Source of the DNA: Plantago elongata
Lineage: Eukaryota > Streptophyta > Magnoliopsida > Lamiales > Plantaginaceae
Length of the DNA stretch: 58,681 nt
NCBI GenBank assembly: GCA_036897095.1
Contig: JAYMSP010000311.1
Coordinates: forward strand, 1-58,681
Reading direction: 5' to 3'
Position 1 is the stretch's first letter; every line of letters starts with the position of its first letter. A program made the translations under genes and the position numbers. Positions 27,578-39,768 of the stretch are shown here, piece by piece. The notes below the pieces were generated by a model that saw nothing but the letters and a program-made list of their open reading frames with translations, ran no database searches and was not told the DNA's origin.

Positions 27578-27703
27578 TGTATATAAGGACATAGAGGTGA
27601 GCTAGTGTATGTGGCGGTGTAAAGGCGTGAGTTGAGCATGAATTGTGACGTGTTGGAAATCTGTGCTACTATTTGACACGAAGCTTTTCGAAATTGACAC
27701 GTA
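27578..27703 (-). promoter_or_regulatory. Oleosin promoter elements
   Basis: Read on the minus strand, a TATA box (CTTATATACAG, about 27578-27588) sits ~75 bp upstream of the ATG. Further upstream are CAACACGTCAC (near 27647-27657) and TACGTGTC (near 27693-27700), both with the ACGT core of ABA-response elements. Function is inferred from motif match and the gene type. Confidence 0.5.
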
Positions 27704-27907
27704 CGTTTTATTTCTTCTTGTAAGAGGAGATGGAAGAATGGAAAACTGTCATGTTCAATTTGGTCTATCTTGTTTCTCAAATTCTATACCTCATCAATTT
27801 AAGTTTTTGGGCCTGCATCACTGCATATACATGTACTAGCAAGAAAACCCAGTTCTGAGTACTGCTACAATCCACTAAAGGAAAATTCCATGGCCAGTAA
27901 CGGGTGT

Positions 27908-28816
27908 GAAAAAAACGACCATTGTATTATTTACATTTTATAATACAATAAAAAATTATATATCGTCATACTAAATATATAAGTTTAGGTGTGAAAACTG
28001 TATCATTTACACACTATGATACAATTTCAGGTCGATATGATACAGTTTTAGGTCGTTTTTTACAAACATTTCATTTTTCCGGGTCGTTTTTTATAATTGT
28101 TTCCACGATTGAACCTCTGGCGTGAATTTTTCCAAATCCCATCAACTAGGTCCGTTGTGATTGTAATGTACAAACATCCAATCAACAATATGGTGCAAAA
28201 GAATTGACAATTTTTACCGGATTACAATATTGTATTAACACATAAATTTTGAGTTACAATATTATATTAATACATTATTTTCTTAGTTACAACATTGTAT
28301 TAACTGATGTTGCTAGGTAAATATTTTGTGTCAAATGTCGTTGGCACGAATTTTCTGATACCTTGGTCCATTTGTTCTGTTATAGTTTTCAGCTCCAACC
28401 GGCCCTCTCATACTTTCTATTATAGTCCATTTGTTCTGCTCTAGTTTTCAGCTCCAACCGGCCCTCTCATACTTTCTATTATTGGGCTGCATATTTAGCC
28501 GAAGCCCATCAATTGTTTTGGGTATGGGGATGCTCATAGTCCAGTTTAGACCAATCCAATCCAACCCAAATGGGATTATTATCCATTACTTTATCAAAAT
28601 TTAATAATTTGAGAAAATTCGCCCCATCGTGCAATTGGGAGCAAACTTTAAAAGGCAATTCAGAAAAATGATTATCTTTTGGAAACAATGAAGTTGTAAA
28701 ATATATTGGTGGAAATGATACAATTTTCACACCTAAAATTATATCTTTAGTATGACTATATACAGTTTTTTGTTCTGTCATAAAGTGCAAATTATACAAG
28801 TACAACGATCTTTTTT
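27908..28816. mobile_element. Non-autonomous element with ~100-bp terminal inverted repeats
   Basis: The left end (AAAAAAACGACCATTGTATTA ... CTAAATATATAAGTTTAGG, TGTGAAAACTGTATCATTTA) is the reverse complement, imperfectly, of the right end at about 28710-28816 (AAATGATACAATTTTCACAC ... TTTAGTATGAC ... CAACGATCTTTTTTT). The ~0.9-kb interior has no coding frame and contains a 59-bp tandem duplication. I could not identify a target duplication, so superfamily is open. Confidence 0.7.
28366..28483. repeat. 59-bp tandem duplication
   Basis: Units starting GTCCATTTGTTCTG at 28366 and 28425 repeat with nearly identical sequence (both contain AGCTCCAACCGGCCCTCTCA). They lie inside the element with long inverted repeats. 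Confidence 0.9.
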
Positions 28817-29640
28817 TAATTATTAATTCAAAAAAGGGATCTTAGTGATCTCGTGGTGAAGATTGAGAAAAGAAAATATTTACAAGTTGTAGAGATTCCA
28901 CCTCACTAAGTTCTTCTCTCCTATAAGTCGGACGTTCTTAGAATTTTTTGGATGGAAAAAAACTAAGGAAGAGTTTGAGGGTGGAAAAATTAGTACAATA
29001 TCGTTCTCCTTTGTCGCGTAGTCCATTCAAACTTATAAATCGAGATGAATTATGGATCTTGTGGTGGTAATGTTGCATAATCTTACACAACTAAAATACT
29101 AAAACTACCAATATCGCCAGTTTGGCACAATAAAACTCTTTGACTAATGAGCTAAGCTTCAACTAGCTAGTTCTAGACGTGCCATCTTGGGATTCAGAGA
29201 AAAATTGATATTCATTCATAGTCAAAAAGGAAAGATAAGCAGTCACGAGACTATTGTTTTTTGAGGTTATCCCTCATCAAAACTCAAATGATACCAGATT
29301 TTTTAGAGGTCAATAAGGATGACTTCAACCTAAATATTGGCGAGTGATAAGTTTGGAGGATCTGTTACTCATCATAACTGCACTCACGTGTATGTTGTAT
29401 TGTATGCATCATGCACGCCACCTCCTCGGGCTTCTCCAGTCAAATTTTGCTACTCCTGTCCTGTTTGTCCATACTCTACATAAATGGCAATTTCTGAATC
29501 TTTAGTTTATGAGCTCTCCGCTAATTTCAGCCTGTATTCATATACAAACACGTACACGTGCAAGAAGTTATCGATATGACTGATTTAGTCCCTCCTAATT
29601 TTAAAGAACTAGCATAAATTGAACTGAAGACATATGAATT
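28817..29640. other. Intergenic; no gene seen
   Basis: AT-rich spacer after the inverted-repeat element. No open frame with coding character, no paired repeats and no RNA gene was recognised here. Confidence 0.4.
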
Positions 29641-30215
29641 ACATTAAAGTCGTGAAGATGAATTAACATTATCACCAAGCGAACTATTGTCAGAAAGGAT
29701 AATTTACACATCAAACGTGAACCTCCTGACCAGAGTCGCGGATTTAAGAAGAAACCCAATTTGTATCTTATAGCTTGGGTAACCGATCCAGAGTTTATAG
29801 TACGGATTAAGGTATAAGTCAAGAAGTCCGACCTAGAAGAGTTATCCGGCCTATCATCTATAACATGTTCGAGCCTGACCGTACGTTGAACCACTAACCC
29901 TATAATCCGGACCACGTGTTGATACGAGTTATAGCCCCGGATTTGGAGGATTCGATTCTCCAAATCAATTCTATATATAATCTCATTTATTTTACTTGGA
30001 AGGTAGGTCACCCATCATATCTATTATATTTACTCTCTCTTAGAGCTTCAAAGCTTGAGTTTATTCACTACCCGATTTATCTAAGTTAAACCTATCTTAA
30101 AGAGGTTTAAACCCCGCTTTCCTAACTTTGAAGGTACGAATTGAAGCTCAAGTGCGTCTTTCCGATTGAAGGCATTCTTTCTCCCATAATAGCTATTACT
30201 GAGAGGTAAATTGAA
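29640..30215. repeat. Possible solo or truncated LTR
   Basis: The segment has a TATA-like CTATATATAATCTC (29971-29984), followed by short phrases of LTR character (CCGATTTATCTAAGTTAAACC, AGTGCGTCTTTCCGATTG), and is GC-richer than its surroundings. No second LTR, primer-binding site or retroelement coding region was found nearby. Weak call. Confidence 0.3.
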
Positions 30216-31500
30216 TTCAGATTGTGTCACTGTCTTCTATTTATATCATTTAAATCATGTTATTTCGATTCAACTAATATACTGGTTAATTTATTGGTCT
30301 TTATAAATTTATCAACTGATCTATGACAAGTTTGACAATTAGAATTGAACCCATAATTATAGGGTCATGGTGCTATCGTCAGGAGTATCATTTTCAATGC
30401 CGGGTAACGTGGTGCCAATTTAATTAAGAGATCGAGCCAATAATTAGCATAGTTAGAATTGTACTTAAGAAACTTCCTACCTAAACATGAACTACATCCT
30501 GCGAAGTTGAAATTGACCATATCATAGTGTGGTAAGTAAGCATAAATCATTAATAATTCATACTTCTACTATGTCTTCTGTGCATATATAAGTAATATTT
30601 ATACGAGTGATAGAATATAGACCTCTTCCAGTTCCCACGGCAGATGGATAAACGATGTCAACAAAGACAAATTCAGCTTCGTTATTTATTATTTAAAAAA
30701 ATCAAGAATTATATTATACTCTCACAATTCCGTATTCAAAAATTTCATATATATATATTCACTTTTATCTCAATTTTATTTATTCTTCTTTAATAACTTT
30801 CTTTCCTGCCCGCATGAAATTGAATTGATAATGAAAAAGTACTACTTATATTACTAGATAAACTAAAAATAAAGTTCTAGAAGTATATATCCATTGTAGA
30901 GAAACCGGAGATGCATGTCAAAATTATTAAGTAGAAAAGTATATAGTTTTTAAGCAACAATCAATATCCTGACTAACAAATTATTTTATGTAATTTTTTA
31001 GATAAAGCTCCTACATACGTTCGAAAAATAATATAGATCTATTTTATATATAATCCGAATCGGATTAATTCAAATCCAATCCGAACCATTTGGATTGGAT
31101 TACAGATTAACCCCAAGGTGCTCCGAAACTTTGAATTAATCCGACCTTATGATCGAATTGGATCGGATTAATCCGAACGATCACCCCTAGCTGGTTCAAT
31201 GGGACCAACACATTAATGTAACCAAAAGGGTGAGCCCTCGACATGCAACGAAAAGACATTATAAACGGGACAATCCCCAAGCTGACAAGGACGAAAAGTA
31301 ATTTGAACGTGTAAAATGTAATGCACAACATCCCGCACTAGTTACAAAGAGGAATTTTGGGTGATTACAAAAATAAATTCATGTGTATTGTAACTCAAAC
31401 TGAATAATATCATACTAATATGATATGTATCGTTTAAATGATGCATAAATGTACCCGTCCCAAAATATACAGTAATATAAATAAAAAACGGGTATTCATA
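30216..31500. other. Intergenic; small hAT-like fragment
   Basis: Mostly AT-rich spacer. Around 31050-31190 the phrase ATCCGA..GGATTAAT recurs in direct and inverted form (ATCGGATTAATTC, GATTGGATTAC, GGATCGGATTAATCCGAACG) and ends GATCACCCCTAG. This resembles decayed hAT-type terminal sequence. No gene is visible. Confidence 0.4.
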
Positions 31501-31512
31501 TATTTAAGAGGA

Positions 31513-31656
31513 TTGACCGTTGAAAGTCCTTGTATCCAAGGGCACACACATCGAAGCAGGGAGCCAGGTGCTCACTCAACACAGCTGAACAGGATCATGT
31601 TACACCGTCACAACTTTGACCGAATTTTTCCTCTCCAGTAAGCCACTATATATACC
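31513..31656 (+). promoter_or_regulatory. ERF gene promoter: two W-boxes and a TATA box
   Basis: TTGACC occurs at 31513-31518 and 31616-31621, the core bound by WRKY factors. CTATATATACCC at about 31646-31657 is a well-formed TATA box ~80 bp before the ATG. Pathogen/wound-type induction is an inference from W-boxes and the ERF group. Confidence 0.5.
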
Positions 31657-31734
31657 CATCTAATTTCCACTTCCACACTCAACGACTAGCTCTCCTTACA
31701 TTTTCAAATTCTGTTCCATTTCATCCAAACAAAA

Positions 31735-32439
31735 ATGTTCCATTTCATGTCATCAAATTCAAATCCATCTGAACAAGAAGCTTCAGCAATTGAACAAATC
31801 CGACTCCACCTCCTCGGCGAATTCTCCCCTCTCCAAACCACCTCCAGTAACACAATCTCCACCTCCAACTCCAACACCCTCGATTCCGTCAACTGCGACT
31901 CTCCGATTTCGGACTTTTTCCCCAATCAAAGCGATTTCACTGAATTCTCGAGCTCAAACAAGGCGGAAATCATCGATCTGACTTCGCAGAAGCCTAGGGA
32001 TCGTGATCGGAAGCCCTCGCTGAAAATCGAGGTTCCGAGAGCGAAGAATTTGGAGTGGATCGAGGAGCGGCACTACAGAGGAGTGAGGCAGCGGCCGTGG
32101 GGGAAATACGCGGCGGAGATACGAGATCCGGCACGGAGAGGAACGAGAGTGTGGCTGGGGACGTTTGACTCGGCGATCGAGGCGGCGAAGGCGTACGATA
32201 GGGCGGCGTTTCGGATGCGCGGGAGCAAGGCGATTTTGAACTTTCCGGTGGAGATTCAGCGGGAGGAATGCGAACGACGCGCCGCCGTGGAGAGTGGGAA
32301 GAGGCGGAGAGAGGAGGAGGAATTTGTGGAGGAGAGGAGGAAGATGATGATGAGTGTGAAATCGGAAGAGGAGGAATTGGCGCCTTTGACTCCCTCGTTT
32401 TGGCAGTTGTTATCATCTCCACGACTTCTCATGATATGA
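31735..32439 (+). CDS. AP2/ERF transcription factor, ERF5/ERF105-like (group IX)
   Basis: One exon encodes 234 residues. An N-terminal [14 protein letters not shown] motif (about 20-33) resembles the conserved start of ERF5/ERF6-type proteins. One AP2/ERF domain spans about 113-171 ([53 protein letters not shown]), with the Ala and Asp positions (AEIRD) that mark the ERF subfamily binding GCC boxes. A basic/acidic segment ([10 protein letters not shown]) and a C-terminal [10 protein letters not shown] motif like the PLTPSSW of group IX follow. It probably activates defence or stress genes downstream of ethylene/jasmonate in the nucleus. A second ATG at 31747 (MSSNSN) could be the real start. 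The exact orthologue is not determined. Confidence 0.9.
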   Translation: MFHFMSSNSNPSEQEASAIEQIRLHLLGEFSPLQTTSSNTISTSNSNTLDSVNCDSPISDFFPNQSDFTEFSSSNKAEIIDLTSQKPRDRDRKPSLKIEVPRAKNLEWIEERHYRGVRQRPWGKYAAEIRDPARRGTRVWLGTFDSAIEAAKAYDRAAFRMRGSKAILNFPVEIQREECERRAAVESGKRRREEEEFVEERRKMMMSVKSEEEELAPLTPSFWQLLSSPRLLMI

Positions 32440-33770
32440 AGATTTCATTATTTTCACGGTTTAATGTGACTCGACTCGAACCTCAATTGTTAAAGTTGAA
32501 ATGTCTTACTACAGAGAGCTGGGGTTCGTTATCGTGATGGTTCAATTTAGTTTTTTTATCTACTTTCTTTTCAACTTTTTTTCTTTCATAAGTGCTGATG
32601 TATATATATGCAGCCAGTTATCTTAGTTCTGTTTCTTTTTTTATCAGAGGAGATGAGACAGACGATAATAAGCAATGTGTTTTAGAGAGGGAACTTTTTT
32701 TCAACAAGGGGATTAGTCGACTACAAACGCCAATCATAATCTTGCAAGTACGAGTTCACATCATTTAAGATCTTGCCAAATAGACGTAGTCAAGTATCAT
32801 CAACTAATTAACATGTTTATAAATTTGACTCATTTATTATGTATTGTGGACTTGTGGTGTGAAACAAGTAGAATTTAGAAAATAGGGTAGTAGAGAATAA
32901 GTCCATAATGCTATAAATAGGCATATTGTCGGGAAACTTCTTGCAAAGATAAAGAGAAAATAAAATATTTGACACAATACAATTTTTACACTTAAAGTGC
33001 CGATACAAGTTTGTATTGTATTATAAAATGTAAATGATATAGTAATCATTCTTAAAATTTTTGAATTAGTAAATCGAAAACATCATTTTACTTGTACGTA
33101 GTTCTTCATGTTATATTGAAAATAAGGTACTCTCAACTCTTAAGCAATAACAGTCCTCCATAATGTGGGCTGAGCTTTACCTTTGGACTCTACACAGATG
33201 GTCAAATATACCAGTCAATCTACAACACTTCCTCCCAAGTCCAATGTTAGAATTATGGAGCTCAGATGTAGATTGGATACAATCGGATCCCACTATTGAA
33301 TATGTTTCTTTTCTTCTAATTTAACATTACGATTCACATTAACATATATATATAGCATCTTTTTAAAATAGCACGGTTTATTATAACACCTAATTTATTG
33401 ATTGAAGTTGAACCGTATTACCAAGTAATCTGCACTTTATTATCAAATACAAGAGATATATATATATTTAGAGTCATAAACCAATAGACCATGTCATATT
33501 ATATCCAATTTTTCCCTTTACTTAGATATAAAATGTCAATAATATTCTTTCAGGATCAGATTATAGACATAATCTCAATTCTTTTTCAACCAACAAATAT
33601 GAATTAAATAAACTTGCAAATACATTATTTGTACCCAATTTCTTTGCTCAAAGACTAAAAATAAGTTCAAACAACTTCACAATTGATTCCCACTCCTTCA
33701 CATCTCAAATGAGAAACTGAAATACAGAACATAAGAAAAGCAAATGAAGATCACAAAGACAGACTGATCA
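32440..33770. other. Intergenic; orphan inverted-repeat fragment
   Basis: AT-rich spacer between the ERF and peroxidase genes. At 32960-33060 a fragment (CACAATACAATTTTTACACT, TGTATTGTATTATAAAATG, TAAATGATATAG) resembles the terminal repeat of the element at 27908-28816, without a visible partner. No gene is seen. Confidence 0.5.
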
Positions 33771-35040
<1,270 letters not shown>

Positions 35041-35090
35041 TAGCTAGTTAGCCTAGCTTTGAGTTGTTGTGGTAACAGTTTGATTCAGGA

Positions 35091-35102
35091 GTATACTTAT
35101 AG
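35091..35102 (-). promoter_or_regulatory. Peroxidase TATA box
   Basis: On the minus strand CTATAAGTATAC lies ~55 bp upstream of the ATG at 35040, a suitable position for a TATA box. The short gap leaves a leader of only a few tens of bases. Confidence 0.5.
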
Positions 35103-35484
35103 AGGGATTTTGTTGTGTACGTTAGCATGTTTGTTGAGCTAGACCACTTCGAGTTCGTTAAGAGAGTGGTTACAATATTCTCATAATGATACCAACTTTG
35201 ACAATTAATTATGATGATCACTTTATATCTTCTTCACTTGACATGGCCTTCAACATGAATTGAATAACATTCTATTTAGTTACAATTAATCTCCAGTTCC
35301 ACAACAAATAAATTTAATTTTAATTTTCGAAATCAATTTCTATCAGAAATTACTTATAATTTTTTTTTTGTGAAATTAAATTATAAATGACACATCATGA
35401 ACTTTGAAAATATATTTTATGAAATAATTTATATATCTTATATTAAAAAGTAACTTATAGAAAAGCGGTCCATGTAAGTTGGGT

Positions 35485-36440
35485 ATAACTAATAATAGTA
35501 TCGTCGCGTTATACTAACCATAATACTACGATCTAAACCATTTGATCGATTCAATATTCAATCTCAACCCTTTATTTGTTATCAATACGATATGGTGTCG
35601 CACTGTCGTATAATAACGTAGTGCGACGTCGCATAATAATAAAAAATATTATATGATTAATTATTTACAAAACCCCTTATCTTTTAAACTTGCAAAATAT
35701 ATCCAATAAAATTTAAAATCAACCTCATACAAACTAAAATTATACAAAACATCCATTTATTATTTTTCTAAAAAAAGAATGTTAATTAAAAATTTAAAGA
35801 TACCCGGAGCTCTGGTCATCTTTGCTCGGAAATCGCAATGGAAGGGAAGCTCCCGCCGGAGTTTCTCCGACGAGCTTCCATGGTGGACAACTTCCAGTCG
35901 AGATCTTGAAGCTCAACTTCCATGGCGGAGCTTCCAGATCTGAGGCTCCGCCTTCCATGGCGGAAGCAAACTGCATCAAGAAAGTTTGCTTCTGTCATAG
36001 TTATGGAGGAACAACTTTCGCCATAGAAGACGGAGAAACTTCGCCGGAGCTTCAACTAAGGCGAGTTGTTTCGCCATGGAAGCTCCGAGCTTGAGCTTCC
36101 ATGGCGGAAAAGCTTTGGAAGAATTAAAGAAAAAATATATATTTTTTCGCCGAAGCTCTGGTGACTGTGACGGTGGTAAATAGGGAGGAGATGGTGGTGG
36201 TAAATTTTGGAGAAGAAGAAGTTCTTTTTGGATTAAATATGTGAAGTGACTAAATAAAATGTTGAGTTTTGTGAATATATGTCAGATGTATTTTCAAAAT
36301 TGTTGAAATTATTTAATTTATAAATAAATTAAATTTTAATGTTTAAATTATGCCCCATGTTAAATTCTAAAAGGTGTATTAACAACAATATAGTGCGACG
36401 TAGTACTGAAATTAGCCAAACTTATGTAGTATTTTCTATT
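35485..36440. mobile_element. Long copy of a non-autonomous element with a CCATGG-repeat core
   Basis: AT-rich arms flank a GC-rich core (35805-36120). The left arm has GTAGTGCGACGTCGC (35620-35634) and the right arm ATAGTGCGACGTAGTAC (36391-36407). The core repeats short forms of TTCCATGGCGGAAGC in both orientations. A shorter copy lies at 26000-26440. No transposase or long reliable frame is present. Terminal repeats are too weak to fix exact ends or superfamily. Confidence 0.6.
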
Positions 36441-36559
36441 ATTGCCATGCTAGAGTGAAGAGTTAATTAGATGTGGTTATGGTTGCTTCAAATCCATTGG
36501 AATTGAAAGAGATCAGAATTGATCTGAATGGGCATTTAATGTGTATTTTGCTTATCAGT

Positions 36560-36825
36560 TGATTTAAGATAAATATATATTAATTGTACTAGTTAATGAA
36601 TAATTAAGGAGTTTAATGGTGTTAATGGTTAGTGGAGTAGTGGATGTCTCTTCATATACTCCTAGGCCCTTGATCTACCTTTAATCTTGTATAAATACCC
36701 GGCCCCCTATTTGTACTCTCATTGTACACAACACACAAGTGAAGAATAAAAAAGAATGAACTCTCCATTATATCTATTATAATCTCTCTACTCTCTTCAT
36801 CCTCTTCTCTCTTTTTCTCACAACA
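36560..36825 (+). repeat. 5' LTR
   Basis: Shares TAATTAAGGAGTTTAATG, CTTCATATACTCCTAGG, CCTTGATCTACCTTTAATCT and CCCCCTATTTGTACTCTCAT with the repeat at 44587-44848. It ends TTTCTCACAACA, directly followed by the primer-binding-type sequence at 36826-36839. It has a ~10-bp insertion relative to the 3' LTR, plus many substitutions. Confidence 0.85.
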
Positions 36826-36839
36826 CGTTATCAGCACGA

Positions 36840-39765
36840 TAATGCTCAACCAACTGATAGAGAATGCACACTACGAGCCTAAAGGAAAAGCTAGAAGAAG
36901 AAGAGAGCTCCAATTGACAATGAATGATGATGATCATGAATAAGAGATTTCTTATTACAACATCCCTCCATCTCTCAATTTCTCAACAATTATTCATTTC
37001 ATTGTATTACTGTTTGAGACTATATACTAATAAGTTCTTTCTTCTTGTAGTTCATTCTAAAGATGCATGAAGCCAACATTGGATGGCATACCAACGACAT
37101 ACTTAAGATCATGGCAAAATCTTTTGATAGGAGATGACTTCCATAAATTATGATCGTGAGGGAAGTTTTGTATTCTCTTCTCTTCACTTTAACCAATATA
37201 ATAAATCTTCAAAATTTTCCTGTAAAAGTGTCATTAGACTTTGAAAGCGTTAAAATCAAATGTACAAATCGCGTTTCCACTTTCTCTTCACCAATAGTCA
37301 CCATCTCATGCGTCAATCAACACAACCCAGCGTTAATTATCGTAGTGGCTTACTTGAACGGTGCCACCACTTCAAAGGAATCGGCGCGCCTATTCTATTT
37401 CAATAAAACCTTCACCAAATGATCAATTCTCGCAGTGGTTTTACGGTTTCATTCGTCATGCTCACAAGCGTCGCCGGTACACAAAAGATGCAATGTTGAT
37501 AACTCGTCCAAAGGTGATGACTGATGAGTATCAAGGTTAGCCCTATTCTTATTTCTATATTTCCAAGCGTCATTTACTACACTTCCGCATACTGTGAAGC
37601 TGCTTTGGGCTTGTTTGTTTGTTCAGATTCAAATCATATTCGTGGTTTTCAGAAAGGAAATATGGGATTATAAAGAATGAAGAAAAGGGGCTCTCACACT
37701 CCCAAATTGAAGCTCTCTCTACCCCCTCCAAATGAAATTTATTTTTCCTAATGTCTCTATGTTTTACATGTTCTCTTAGCCATTTGGTTTGATTCTTGAT
37801 GTGGGTTTAATTTGTTATCCTGTTTATCATTAAAGTACATGTCTTCATGTGTAATTGTCTATGTAGGTTAGAATCGAGAACATTTAAGGATTGTGATTTG
37901 CTGGTCAATAGAAATGGTGTCATATCGTCTTCCAGAGTGAAGTTGAAGTTATATGCCTGCATTGTTGTTGTCTTTTTCTTTCATTTCCTTTTTATGCATT
38001 CTTGAAATCATACTGCATTGTTTCTTTTACAAATTGATACTTCTCTTTCTAGAATTCTTGGCTGGAAATTTTCAAGTTAAAATCTATAGCTTGATATTCA
38101 TTCGTGAACTAGATAAACGAATTATTACCACATACTATTTGCCAAGTAATTTTTGTTTGATATTATATTGTTTACTAATTAGTATTGGTGGTCTTTGTAT
38201 GTAGTATCATAATATAATTGAAGTCATGGTAGAGTCACGGCATTTGCATCTACATTGTAATTTTAATCATGATGATGGTCCTTTCTATTCGTGAGAATGA
38301 GGTTCAGTGTATCCAACCTGAGGTATACACTCATCTGAATTACTAATTTTGTTGTATTCACTGTGTAAATTAATATTATGAGTCTCACTTTGGAATTGTT
38401 TTGGTAAAAATGTAAAAAATTAAAGATCATGTATTAGTAGTTTCTATTGCATGCACCACATATACGACATTTTCATTTTTTTGGCAGAATCAAGACTGGC
38501 GGCTTCTACAAACTCAATTGCCTCCACACCGTTCCCGGTATGGTTGTTCGCTTGCGGACCAGAGTCTTGCTCACGCATATTGTTCTCTATATAACTACCA
38601 TACGAGAGTTGGAGTAAACTGGTATTGTTTTTAATTCTTAGGGGATTGCTATATATTTCCCGATTGTGAAAATAAGACTTGTTTGTATTGATTGAATGCA
38701 ACTGCATACACTGCTTTGTCTAGGGAAAACTCACTTATATTCTATCCATCTGTTGATTATGAACTCCATTAGCTTCTATTTGATGATGAGAAATATCTTA
38801 GTATGTTGAAACATTATGGTTAATGTTATTATCCTTTAGAAGTTGCAAATGCAATAATAGCTATGATAACTCACATTTGTATACTTCCGAATAGTAACTA
38901 TAATTTCAGGTGTTTATAAGCATATTACAATCATCATATATCAAGATTGAGGTTGTGAACATATGTTTAATTATCAAGTTGTGTATAGGGCTGGAGGAAC
39001 ATGTACTATCTTTAATTCATCTACTTTGCTGGTTCCCTCGTTCTATAGACTACAAAAAGGCACAATTATATTTAAAGGTTTACCAAATTCAATGTTTCTT
39101 TTTGAAATTCTTATTGCTGATTCCTGAAGACGACCAAAATTTTGCCTAATAAACAGCTCAAATTTTCGAAATTTGTAATTCTCACTACTGTTTTTGGTAA
39201 TTTACTTCTTTTTTCCTTTTATACTTGTTCTTTCCTTCTTTCGTTGTTAGTTAGGCTTTTCTGTAGTTTCTAAAAATAGTTGTGCAAACGTATTTTTGCG
39301 TGAATTTCTGAAGGAGAAAGTGCGAGAAGTCATAAAAGCTCTAAACCCTGCCCGTGAGTTACATATATGGTTCTATTCTAGCCTTCTATATACGAAACTA
39401 CATTATGCACCATGCATCTTCTCTCTTACTTCCTCAGTTGACCTGCCTCTTGCATAGTATTATTTTCTAGCGTTGTTGTATGCTTATCCCCTGGAAATGT
39501 CTAGTCAATAGGAGGATAAAATTTCTCTTTATTCTCTTCTTCAAGTCTTTGGTTTGTAACTTTTTATCATGTGCTATGATTGGATGTTTAATAAGTTCAT
39601 TGGTTGTAATGAGTTGGGAATTATTGTTGAGACTTAGATGTATGATAAACTTATATATTTGTGCAGATGAGTATGTCCGGTTAATCATGGACCCATGATT
39701 GCGACTTGCAGTCTAACCAATTTGTTCCAAAGTCTGAATGATGGTTGATTCCGAGTAGATGGTTG
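36840..39765. other. Retrotransposon interior without recognisable Copia genes
   Basis: Between the left LTR and the Harbinger element I find no gag, protease, integrase or reverse transcriptase motif. One stretch near 37408-37536 reads PNDQFSQWFYGFIRHAHKRR and ends at a possible donor, and another near 39290-39356 reads FLREFLKEKVREVIKALNPA. These are too isolated to make a gene. Possible captured or unrelated inserted sequence. Confidence 0.4.
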
Positions 39766-39768
39766 TTA

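Noticed and set aside
29601..30011. 136-residue open frame on the minus strand
   Set aside because: No recognisable domain, low-complexity composition unlike a coding gene, and it runs through LTR-like sequence.
31994..32422. Ser/Pro-rich 142-residue frame antisense to the ERF gene
   Set aside because: A mirror of the GC-rich AP2 coding strand; no independent evidence of expression or motif.
35794..36094. Overlapping frames in the CCATGG-rich core
   Set aside because: Open only because of GC content and short repeats; different frames on both strands are equally open.
39480..39698. 72-residue frame inside the retrotransposon
   Set aside because: Short, hydrophobic by composition, no homology recognised.
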